Of a DNA stretch of 64,000 nt, positions 36,016-45,221 are shown in pieces. Position 1 is the first letter of the stretch. Every line of letters begins with the position of its first letter. The notes beneath the pieces are model-generated. The model was not told the DNA's origin, did no database searches, and saw only the letters and a program-made list of their open reading frames with translations. Origin of the DNA: Prorocentrum cordatum (Eukaryota; Sar; Dinophyceae; Prorocentrales; Prorocentraceae); assembly GCA_963575745.1 (NCBI GenBank), contig CAUYUJ010000148.1:603344-667343 (forward strand), written 5' to 3'. The position numbers and the translations under genes are program-made.

Positions 36016-36017
36016 CC
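35097..36017 (+). repeat. ~866 bp unit, copy 2, and CAA tract
   Basis: Nearly identical to copy 1 and in the same orientation, but with a different short segment after 'cacccacagaac' (35338-35385 against 34470-34520). It ends in a CAA tract at 35890-36017. Confidence 0.88.
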
Positions 36018-36241
36018 TTTTCGGCTAATTGGGGCCAGATGCCAGGAGAAACTAGAGGAACATACAAAAACAACAAACTGTTGACCGTCCGCACGGATTT
36101 CTTGGATCTGCGCCGAATCCCTCTGGCGGCGCCTCCAGCGCAACCCCTGGCGCGCTCCGCGCGCCGCGGAGATCCAACATACCCACGAGGACCGCCAAAA
36201 GTGAACGTTTATGAAGTTCTGCCAAAACGAGGGGGAGGGGC

Positions 36242-36438
36242 AGCGATAGGGGGGGACTGGCATAGAGGGGGGATGCATCAGCCTGGAATCGGCGATGCAT
36301 CGCCGATAGATCGGCGATCCCCCGATAGCGAGCCCGCACGTGGCTGGGCAGGGTTGGGGCTAGCGGACCCCTATCAGCGATCAGTGGGCGATTGGCGGTC
36401 GATACATCCCCGCCTATGCCTACCCCCCCCCTGTCGCT
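36242..36438. mobile_element. MITE-A element, best copy
   Basis: A 197-bp element with about 38-bp imperfect terminal inverted repeats: AGCGATAGGGGGGGAC at the left and CCCCCCCTGTCGCT at the right, followed inward by paired GGCATAG/CTATGCC and GATGCATC/GATACATC. No coding capacity. Relatives lie at 30645-30823, 26667-26840, 27249-27320 and around 28.9-29.3 kb. Confidence 0.7.
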
Positions 36439-38139
36439 ACCCCCGAGGGGGGGGATAGCAAACCCAGACCCTCTCGCGTCGTGGAGAAAGCACGACGGAC
36501 GGATTTGGGCCCGCTGCAGCCTCCGAGGATCCTGGGGCCAACATTGGCATCGGAGGCCTGGAAATGGGCACCAACACCAACACGGGGGGTTGCCCCCACC
36601 CCCACCCCCACCCCAAGTCCCAGTCCGATCCCTTGAACCCCCCGCTCGGGGATGGGCGTCGCGACTGGGGGTGGGAGTGGGCGTTCGCCTTCTGAAGGAG
36701 GGGGGGGGTGAAACCACCCGGACACGTCCCGGGGCATCTGGTGTATTTCTTCGCCCCAGGAAAAGGGGGGGGGAAACTCCTGCAACTCAGAGCCTCGAAC
36801 CTTTCTTGCCCCCGCCTTAATGACCAGAGCCAAATGCATGGGCCACCCTGACCGGACTCCCAAGCCAGCTCCAAGACGCTGCCCCTGCAGAGACGGCCCC
36901 CCGAGGAGTTTCCCAAGGGCCGACCCGGCAGCTTCGTCGCCGTTGTTCTCGTCGTCGTCATCGGCCTTGCCGTCCTCGTCGCCGTTGTCGTCGTCGCTGT
37001 CTTCGTCCTCCTCCTCCTCCTCCTCCTCCTCCTCCTCGTCGTCGTCGTCGTCGTCGTCCTCCTGGTCGTCGTCGCCCTCGTCGTCGGCGTCGTCCTCGTC
37101 GCTGTCGGATCCCGGCCGCCTGCGCGGCGGGCGCGGCGGCCTGCGGCTGGCCCAGCAGCTGGGCCAGCCCTGCCGCGAGCGTCGCGGCGTTCGACCCGGG
37201 CACGGCCTGCGGCCGCGGTCGGCGGGCCGAGCCCGCCTGGGAGCCTCCTCCGGACCTCCGCGGCCCGATCACAGACACGAGCTCAGCCTGAGCTCGCCAG
37301 ACATTTCGGCCACCCCCTGCTCAGCCATGTTCCAGGCCTCGTCCAGGCTTCAGGCATCGCTCAAGCGTCGACGAGACCCGACGAAATCTGCACGAATCCC
37401 CAAACCGCCGGCGGAATTGAATTGTGGGACCCTCTGAGGCCCCAGCAAAAAACCACACACCGGTCGGGGTAACCCGACCCAGAGATCCGAGACTCCGAGA
37501 AAGATGGAGCGGCCGGTTTGGTCATTATCGGCCTCGGGCTCGGGTCAGTTTGGGACAAGAGGACAAGAAAAGAGTTCGCGCACGAGAGCTCGCACGAAGG
37601 GACGAACCCCGAAACATGTGGAGAACGCGGCGCTCCGAGCATGCTGCCTCGTCTTCTACCGTGCGGACCGCGGGACGGTCAAACACAACTCAACATGGAA
37701 AGGGGCCCTGTGATCGAGAACGTGTCGAGACCTCCGGGGGTCCACGCATCGAACAAAAATGGATCGCCGGACGTCTGGGGAGGGGGTTCACGGCCTCCTC
37801 CCCTGAGACCCTGGCGTCGCACTTGTTTCGAAACCGGGGGTCGTTGCCCCGTTTCGGGCCCCTGCACTCTCACAGATCGATACAGAAAGTAGGCAAAAGG
37901 CTGTGCTCGTGAGTTTCACGACGTTGCGAATATGTCGCGTCGTCGGACCTCCCTCCTCGTTCTCCCGCACGCTTCCCAGACCCCCTCGCGCCGTGCCAAA
38001 GTCACGACGGAAGGTCTTGCGTTCTGTCCTGCCTCCAGGGGCCCTCGCCAAACCTCGGGAGCGTCGATGAGCGGCTCGGGTTCCAGACGTCTGGGAGTCC
38101 ACGTCATGAAAAGATCGTCGCGCTGCGCCTGGGATCCTC
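36439..38139. other. GC-rich sequence, no gene called
   Basis: Includes a TCC/TCG tract at 36995-37115. Frames of 150-220 codons on both strands are Pro/Gly/Ser/Arg-rich and show no domain. Confidence 0.4.
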
Positions 38140-38875
38140 CTCCTCCCTCTTCCCCCACCACCTCCTCCTCCCCCTGCGCCTCCGCCTCCTCCTGCTCATG
38201 CTCCTCCTCCTCCTCCTCCTCCTCCTCCTCCTCTTCTCCTTCTCCTCTTCTCCCCCTCGTCCTCCTCCTTCCTTCCTTGTTTCTCCTTCGCTCCCTCCAT
38301 CCTTTTTACTCAGTCCTTCCTCATCCTTCTCCCTCCTGTCCCTCCTCCCCCCGCCTTCCTACTTCCCCCCGCCCGGTCTGCTGCGAGAGGGAAAGGGACT
38401 TCGAGTTCCTCCCCTCGCTGTGATCCCTCTTGATTGGGGACATGTGGCCGTTGAGGATAAACAGACCCATCCTCCTCATTCTCTCGTTCCTTTTCCTACT
38501 CCTACTCCTCCCCCCCTTTCTTCCTCCCCCCCTCCTCCCTCCTTCCTCATGCCAAGCCTGGGTCGGGCGAAAAGGGAGGATAGTGAAGGGGGATTGGTGA
38601 ATCAGCTCACACAGCTGAATTGCATGCCGCCTCCTGGCGCTGCGACCACTGTGATTCAGAACGTGTGTGCCTGGCCACCTCACATGAAACCGCGCAACAT
38701 GCAAAGGCCAGCCGAATCATGTCCAACAGGCTATGCCAAGCTCCTGGCGCTGGGAGGAGCAATGTCGTTGTCCTCCCCCCTCCATCTCCTCCTCCTCCTC
38801 CTCCTCCTCCTCTTCCTCCTCCTCCTCCTCGTCCTCCTCCTCCTCCCTCCTCCTCCTCCTCCTCCTCCTCCTCCT

Positions 38876-38906
<31 letters not shown>

Positions 38907-39075
38907 TCCTCCTCCTCCTCCTCCTCCTCCTCCTCCTCCTCCTCCTCCTCCTCCTCCTCCTCCTCCTCCTCCTTCATCTCCTCCCCCCGATCCCTGCTCC
39001 TTCGCATCCTGCCTCCTCCTCCTCCTCGTCCCTACCCCCTTCCTCCTCCTCCTTACTCGTTCCTCCTCCTTCGTT
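38140..39075 (+). repeat. TCC/CTC trinucleotide blocks
   Basis: TCC blocks at 38140-38250 and 38785-38985, with pyrimidine-rich flanks. A 577-codon plus-strand frame through here is Leu/Pro/Ser homopolymer and is not a gene. Confidence 0.92.
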
Positions 39076-39875
39076 CTTCCTCCCTCCTCACTTCCCGCCC
39101 AGACCCCCAGCGAAAGTCGAGGACCGAACTTCGAATTTAGCGGTTTGGAAGCGTTTTGGCCTTTTTGTAGGCCTCCTGGACGCCATGGCTCGACTCCTCT
39201 CGAAATCCTGGCCAGAGCGCACCCCAGGGCGGGTCAGGCGCCCAGTGTTTGACCGCCAGGCCAGAGATCGCCATGAAGCAAAAGGGGTCCTGAGGGATCC
39301 GCCCAGGGATCGCCATGGAGCAAAAGGGTCCCGAGGCAAAGGCGGGTCGGGGAAGCGTTGCGCCGCGCGCGGCCTCGGGGGACCCTCGCCCGCCCCAGAG
39401 ACCGTCAACAGAACGACTCGGCTCAGACAACAGCAGAACCATGGAGCAAGCGTCGGTCGGGCCTTCCGAGGACTCCGTACTGAAAACGATGGCGAATTGA
39501 TTTCACGCGGCGGAGTATCCCGAACACCTGCACACCATGGCGGAGAGAGTGACGCCGAGAGCGGCGCAAGTGGACAGCAGGAGACAGCGGGAGTCCATGC
39601 GAGACTGCGAGAGGCACCGGAGGCCATGCGAAGCAGAGGGACACACTGGGAGACCGTGGGAGGCCATGGGAGACAGCGGGAAGCAACGGGACACAACGGG
39701 ACAATGTCGCCCCACCGAATCCAAATCTCAGTTCCAAGCATCGGCGAAACAGCGCATCGGACCATGACAGGCAAGCCTTCCTCCCTCGCCCTACCCGCTG
39801 GGCTGGTCTTAGTGGCGTCGAAGGTATCGTCTTGCCTGCCTGCACGACGCTTCGGCACCGCTCGCACGTCGTGGC
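39076..39875. other. Unique sequence with small repeats, no gene
   Basis: Loose 'gagac.gcgggag'-type repetition at about 39580-39700; otherwise nothing recognised. Confidence 0.4.
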
Positions 39876-40215
39876 CCAGGAGGAGGGGGAGAAGGAGGAG
39901 GAGGGGGGAGAAAGAAGAAGGAGGAGGATGAGGAGGAGAAGGAGGAGAAGGAGTAGGATGAGGAGGAGGAGGAGGATAAGTTGCCGCCAGCAATGTTTTT
40001 TACGTAAAGCAAGCCAAGTGGCAAGCCAAGCCAAGTGACGCCAACATGTTCTTAACGCAGTAGAACATGTTGGCGTCAGGGGCTGCAGTTGCATGGAGTG
40101 CAGGGGAGGAGGAGGAGGAGGGGGAGGGAAGAGGAGGAGGAGGGAGGAGGGAGGAGGAGGGAGGAGGAGTGAGGACGAGGGAGGAGGGGGGAGGAGGAGG
40201 GGGGAGGGGGTTCTG
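39876..40215 (+). repeat. GGA/GAG blocks
   Basis: GGA repeats at 39880-39980 and 40100-40210. Between them is a short inverted pair: 'acatgttggcg' near 40065 and 'cgccaacatgtt' near 40041. Confidence 0.85.
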
Positions 40216-40323
40216 ACGCTTTTCGTTTTTTCCTGGTCCTCTTCGGCTGGTTCGGCCTTTCCTGACGCCCTCGTCGCCGCGGCTGGATCTGCCTCCCCTC
40301 CTAGGACTTCCCCCCCCTCCTCG

Positions 40324-41110
40324 CCGTGCTGAACTGCGATGTGCCATGCCGCGAGTGTGCTCTATATAGCGTTGTGGATCGAGTCCTCCCTGGCATTCGG
40401 GTCCTCACCGAACTGATCTGGAGCGTAAGCTCGAGCTGCCTCAGCACATAGTAGCTGCCCCAGAACCAATCGACAGAGGGAACATGCCAGGAGGACGCGC
40501 CGCGGAACGTCCCAAGGGACGCGCCAGGCGACGTGCCAGGGGACGTGCCATGGGGACGCACCGCGGGACGTGCCAAGGGGACGCGCTACGGAACGTGCCA
40601 ATGGACGTGCCGAGGGACGTGCCAGGGGACGCGCCGCGCAACGTGCCAGGTGGACTCGCCACGGAACGCGCCAAGGAACGTGCCAAGGTGCATAGTTGAG
40701 TGTATCGATCTTGATGTACCGTGCCGACGGCTGTGCTGTGCTACGCCGTGCTGAACTGCGATGTGCCATGCCGCGATTGTGCTCTATATAGCGTTGTGGA
40801 TCGAGTCCTCCCTGGCATTCGGGTCCTCACCGAACTGATCTGGATCGTAAGCTCGAGCTGCCTGAGCAGATGGTAGCTGCCCCAGAACCAATCGACAGAG
40901 GGAACATGCCAGGAGGACGCGCCGCGGAACGTCCCAAGGGACGCGCCAGGCGACGTGCAGGGGACGTGCCATGGGCACGCACCGCGGGACGTGCCAAGGG
41001 GACGCGCTACGGAACGTGCCAATGGACGTGCACCGCGCGACGTGCCAGGGGGACTCGCCACGGGACGCTCCGCGGAACGTGCCAGGCAACATGCCAGGCT
41101 GCAATGCTAA
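40324..41110 (+). repeat. Two-copy ~420 bp tandem duplication with 12-bp repeats
   Basis: 'ccgtgctgaactgcgatgtg' starts copies at 40324 and about 40746. Each copy ends in short 'ggacgtgccaaggggacgcg' repeats that differ in number. 'ctctatatagcg' in both is not a credible TATA box, since dinoflagellate promoters generally lack one. Confidence 0.88.
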
Positions 41111-41149
41111 GGGTATCGATGTTGATGTACCGTACCGAGGGCTGTGCTG

Positions 41150-41580
41150 TGCCTGGGCGACCTGGACATGTGAAAACACGCGTTTCGCTCAAGACGTTGT
41201 CAGCACATCCTCATGCTAGACATCAGCCTGGGCAACCTGGACACGTGCAAACAAGCGTCTCGCTCGAGACATCCTCAACAAATGCTCATGCTAGACATCC
41301 GCCTGGGCGATCTGGACACGTGAAAATAAGCCTCTGGTTCGAGACATCCTCAACAAATCCTCATGCTAGACATCTGTCTGGGCCACCTGGAGGCGTGAAA
41401 CCAAGCGTCTCGCTCGAGACATCCTCAAGACCTGGGCACGTGAAAACAAGCAATCCACTTGAGAGATCCTCAGAATTCAGGTCCCCAGGAGAGGACAATC
41501 TACAACACAAAACAAGCGTTTCGCTCGAGACATCCTCAATAAATTCTGAAAAACAAGCGTTTCGCTAGGGACATCCTCAA
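41150..41580 (+). repeat. ~75 bp tandem array
   Basis: Units with 'aagcgtctcgctcgagac', 'atcctcaacaaat' and 'ctcatgctagacat' spaced about 75 bases, becoming truncated towards 41580. Confidence 0.85.
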
Positions 41581-41829
41581 ATTTTAATTCGCCGGCCCTC
41601 TTCCCACTCGTTATTTATCGCAAAAGAAATTCGCCGGCCCTCTTCCCGTCAAACCCGGGGGGAAACCATCTAAAAGAGAACCCTGGGCTCAAGCCCTTTC
41701 CGGAAAAAAAACGCGTAGGCATGCACGGCCTCTCCCGACACGGCACGCACCATCATCATTACCATTGGGGTTTTACCCATGGGGTTTAAGTGAAACATAG
41801 GGGCCTTAAGTGAAACAAAATGAAACAAG

Positions 41830-41912
41830 GGGGACGTGGTTCCACCACGTTTATATGTGGATTGCAGGGGGAACGTGGTTCCACCACGTTTTTATGTGGA
41901 TCGCAGGGGGTA
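41830..41912 (+). repeat. Two-copy 41 bp repeat with hairpin
   Basis: Both copies contain ACGTGGT-TCC-ACCACGT, a 7-bp stem with a 3-base loop, followed by 'tt.tatgtggat.gcaggggg'. Confidence 0.85.
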
Positions 41913-41914
41913 CG

Positions 41915-42027
41915 ATCGCGTCGTGGTCGTGGTCGTCGTCGTCGTCCTTGACGTCGTCGTCTCCCCCTGTGGCCGAACCAGCCGACCTCGTCGTCGTGGT
42001 CGTCGTAGTGCTCATCGTTGTCATCTA

Positions 42028-42079
<52 letters not shown>

Positions 42080-42484
42080 TCCTCCCCCCCTCCCCCCCTC
42101 GCCGGCCCCTCGCCGACGACGTCGACCGCCGCGTCGACCACCTGCCGGCGCGCCGGAGGCGGGGGCGGCGCCCGCGCGAGGGGGAGGAGGATAAGAAGTG
42201 GGAGGAGGAGGGGGGAAGGGAGGCTCTTGGAGTCACAGCTCGTTGGAGGATGAGTAGGAGGAAGAGGTGAGGGGAGGGGGGGGAGGCGAAGACAGGAGGG
42301 GCGAGGGGAGGAGGGTGAGGGAGGGGGGGGAGGGTTAGGGAGGGTGAGGGAGGGTGAGGGGAAGGGGGGAGGCTGAGGAGGGGGAGGGTGAGGGGAGGGG
42401 GGGAGGGCGAGGGAGGGTGACCAGGGGCGAAGAGGTTATCCCACCAGCCCTCTGGGCGTAGGTGGTTTAGAGACGGAGGGGTTA
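41915..42484. repeat. (GTC)n block then purine-rich tract
   Basis: GTC repeats at 41925-42085 and imperfect GGGA/GGGT purine repeats at 42160-42420. Confidence 0.9.
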
Positions 42485-43075
42485 GAGCGTCCAAGATGGC
42501 CCAAGATGGCTCCAAGAGGCCCTCCGAGAGCCCAAGATGGCGCACGATAGCTCAAGATGGCTCAAGATAATCTCCGACATACCTCCAAGAGGCCCCGAGA
42601 CGGCCCCAAGACGAATTCAAGTGCCCACCGAGCCCTCCAAGGACCCCTCTGAGAGGCCCAAATGGCTCCAAAACTTAAGGAAAATCAGTGTTTTTGGCCT
42701 TCTCGCCTTTTCGCTTCCGATGGGCCTCGGAGGCCTCAAGATCGCCCCAAGATGGCCCAAGAGAGCCCCAAGAGGGGCCCAAGAGGCACCAAGAGGGCCC
42801 CAAGAACGCCCAAGCGCCCCAAGAGAGCCCCGCCCCAAGAAGAGGGCCCCAAGACGGCCTTTGAGCCTCCGATGGGGGGGGGGGGCTGAGCCATGGGGCC
42901 CAAAGCGGTCCCAAGAGACCTCTCAGACTCCCCCAAAGAGCCCCAAGAGGGCCCCAATATGGCCCCGAAAGAGCCCCAAGAGGGCCCCAAGAGGGCCCCA
43001 AGAGGACCCCAACAGGACCCCAAGAGGACCCCAAGAGAGCCCCAAGATGGCCACAAGAGACCTCCGAGAGCCTCT
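42485..43075 (+). repeat. GGCCCCAAGA-type repeat, locus 3
   Basis: The clearest of three loci: 'ggccccaagagggccccaag' repeats at 42940-43040, more degenerate upstream. The reverse strand reads WGPLGALL-type peptides, an artefact. Confidence 0.85.
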
Positions 43076-43370
43076 CGCAACAACACCTCAACTCGCCTGG
43101 CGATTGTTTCTGGATGGGCTGGTGGGGATACGCGAAGCGTTAAGGATTTTGGCGAGCAGGCACGGTCGCACTCTGGGAGTGGCTATCCCCTCCTTCCGAG
43201 CCTCGCTCGGGCGGCAGCTAGCTACTAGGCACTCGTTTCATCCTGCCTCCTCATCCTTCTCCTCATCCTCCCTCCCCCTCCCCCTGCTCCCCTCAGCCGG
43301 CTCGGAACCCCACCAGAGCGCGGCAAGACCGGGACCTCAGACCTCAGTCGAAGTAGGGAAACACAGGAGA

Positions 43371-44720
43371 TTAAGCCTTCGCCTTCGCCCAGCCCGAAGA
43401 AGGGCACCAAGGGTCGGGCTCCGCGATAGCCGGAGGGAGCTTCACCTGTAGCAAAATCTCGCGCAAGACGCGGCCGACTATCGGGGCAGGCGGCGCCTCA
43501 GCGACGAGCTCCTTGTACTGGTTCTCGCCGATGATGCCGTCGTACTGGAAGTGGTCGTTCGGAATGGCCTGCAGCGACTCCATCTCAGTAGTCGTCATGA
43601 ACCGCTGCCTCCCCCAGATGAAGTAGCCGTTCGGGCGGCTGGGCGCCAGGCCGATCGAGCATCCTCGCAAAGTGTCGGGGTCCCTCGTCGGACCGACGCT
43701 CAAGTCCGAGATGATGATCTGATTGCCGGGGGGGTTCGGCATCTTCACGTCTATGGCGGGCTCGAGCCAGTCCTTGACCTTCTTGTAATTGCGGAGCTGG
43801 GCCGGACTCAGGCCTGGCGGCTCGTCGAAGTCGGGCCTGGAGAGTGGCGCGACGTATGGGTCCAGCACGTCCGCGAGGCTCTTCTCCTCCATCTGAGAGA
43901 GGGTCAACGGGTTGGAAACGGCCCTGGGATCCACTGCCGTCTTGAGGATGCCAACGAAGAACAACCTTTGCGACGCCTGAGGCAGGCCACCATCGCAACG
44001 CGCGTCCATCGGGTCGCTCCAGACGTAGTAGCTCGGGTCGCCGCTCTCGGTCGTGAGCTTCTTCTGCAGGTAGCCGTGCACCGCCGCCATCTCTGGCTTC
44101 ATGCTCGCGCTGTAGAGGTGGGCCCTGGACTCGAGCAGGAATGCCTTGGGCCTCTTCTCCTTGATGTAGTTGAGAACGTGCATCGTGACGATATCCTTGC
44201 CGTGGGGGTTATCCACGCCGTCGGACAGCTCCTGTGCCGTGTACTGGCCATTGTTCGGAAGCGAGGCGCAGTAAATGTCCACGTAGGGCGTTTGCTTGTT
44301 GGGGCGCTTGGTGATGTCGCTGCACACGATGCACAAGCCCGGGTTGTGCTTCTTGATGAACTTGCGTGCCCACAGCCGGTTGTCGGACGCGAACGCGTGC
44401 ACGACATCCTTCCCGCCGTTGACCAGAACAGCGTCCAAAGCGACCTTGAACGTGTCCAGCCCCGAGCAGTCGGTGCCCAAGACCACCTTGTCGCTGCTGA
44501 TACCACCAGTGCCGAGTTCCAGCTGGGACGCCATCTCCACGTCCAGCACCTCCAGCGACTGCCGCGTATCATCCAGCTCCGCCGGGGCCACCTCTGGTGG
44601 GCCCTCCTCCTGCACAGGAAGCTCAGGGGCCGGGCGCTTGCGCGGGCGGGGCGGCAAGCCCAACGGGCGCAGAGGCAACGGGCGCAGAGGCAACGGGGCA
44701 GACTGCTGATTGAAGGCCAT
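43371..44720 (-). CDS. Cytosine-5 DNA methyltransferase-like protein, catalytic Cys lost
   Basis: 449 residues from ATG 44720. After a Pro/Arg-rich N-terminus (1-75) comes a C5-methyltransferase fold: motif I LGTDCSGLDT (81-90, SAM loop), motif II-like HAFASDNRL (108-116), CSDI (133-136), motif VI-like LLESRAHL (195-202), motif VIII-like PQASQR (247-252), RFMTTTEMESLQAIP near the end, and VGRVLREIL. The motif IV loop that carries the nucleophile reads SLPNNGQ (153-159): Asn156 stands where the PCQ Cys should be. ENV is ESR, and the central Arg of QxRxR is Ser. The fold is kept without the chemistry, so a regulatory or DNA-binding pseudoenzyme, or early decay, are the options. The frame is open without introns, and a leader-like relic lies 59 bp upstream (44779-44799), consistent with re-integration from mRNA. 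It is clearly related to the gene at 56737-57927. Confidence 0.8.
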   Translation of the reverse strand: MAFNQQSAPLPLRPLPLRPLGLPPRPRKRPAPELPVQEEGPPEVAPAELDDTRQSLEVLDVEMASQLELGTGGISSDKVVLGTDCSGLDTFKVALDAVLVNGGKDVVHAFASDNRLWARKFIKKHNPGLCIVCSDITKRPNKQTPYVDIYCASLPNNGQYTAQELSDGVDNPHGKDIVTMHVLNYIKEKRPKAFLLESRAHLYSASMKPEMAAVHGYLQKKLTTESGDPSYYVWSDPMDARCDGGLPQASQRLFFVGILKTAVDPRAVSNPLTLSQMEEKSLADVLDPYVAPLSRPDFDEPPGLSPAQLRNYKKVKDWLEPAIDVKMPNPPGNQIIISDLSVGPTRDPDTLRGCSIGLAPSRPNGYFIWGRQRFMTTTEMESLQAIPNDHFQYDGIIGENQYKELVAEAPPAPIVGRVLREILLQVKLPPAIAEPDPWCPSSGWAKAKA

Positions 44721-44767
44721 GGCGACCCGCGTCGGTCGGCAAAAGTTCGCACGGCGGTACGTGCGCC

Positions 44768-44799
44768 TGCCCAAAAAATTTGGGCCAAAACCATTGCGG
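44768..44799 (-). other. Relic spliced-leader sequence
   Basis: Read on the minus strand, 44799-44779 matches the dinoflagellate leader at 14 of 21 positions, including TTTTGGC and the leading CCG. A further T-rich, GGGC-containing stretch follows to 44768 and may be a second truncated copy. It lies directly upstream of the methyltransferase-like gene. Confidence 0.5.
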
Positions 44800-44800
44800 A

Positions 44801-45221
44801 CTGGTGCGTTTCGCTCGCTTCTTGCGAAACGTTTTTTCGGCTTCGCAATTGCCCTGCTCGTCTGTTTGTGTTTCGCGCCGTAGGCCTGCCCCACCCCCTC
44901 CCCCTCCTCTTCCTCCTCCCGCTGCTTCCCCTCCCCCTCTCGTTTCGTTGGGGCGTCGGCTGCGACTGCGAACGATGATGGCGATCGCGGTGGCGGCAGC
45001 GGCGGTGATGACGATGACCGAGGTGATCGAGCTTGTGATGATGATGATGATGATGATGACAGTGGCGATGACGATGATGATGATTTGTGTTTTACTTGCA
45101 ACCGCCCAGGCCGCAACAGCCTCGCCAAATCTCGAATGTGTTTTGCAGCCTTGCAACACTCCGAATCATCATCGATGGCGCGCACCGACCGCGCATCGAA
45201 CGGGGTCCAGCACCACATACT
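44801..45221. other. Intergenic: GC-rich sequence and (GAT)n
   Basis: Separates the stop at 45222 from the relic leader of the next minus-strand gene. It contains a GAT/ATG tract at 45030-45085. Confidence 0.7.

Noticed and set aside
39150-39172. 'aagcgttttggcc' as a relic leader
   Set aside because: The T-run matches, but the flanks do not and no gene starts nearby.
38198-39931. 577-codon plus-strand frame
   Set aside because: Mostly Leu/Pro/Ser from TCC repeats.
40365-40375. TATA-like 'ctctatatagcg' in both tandem copies
   Set aside because: Dinoflagellate promoters generally lack TATA boxes and no gene follows.
41683-41703. Leader-like 'ctgggctcaag'
   Set aside because: Only the last eight bases match and no gene follows.
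43551-44978. 475-codon plus-strand frame
   Set aside because: Antisense to the methyltransferase-like gene, whose motifs establish the minus strand as coding.
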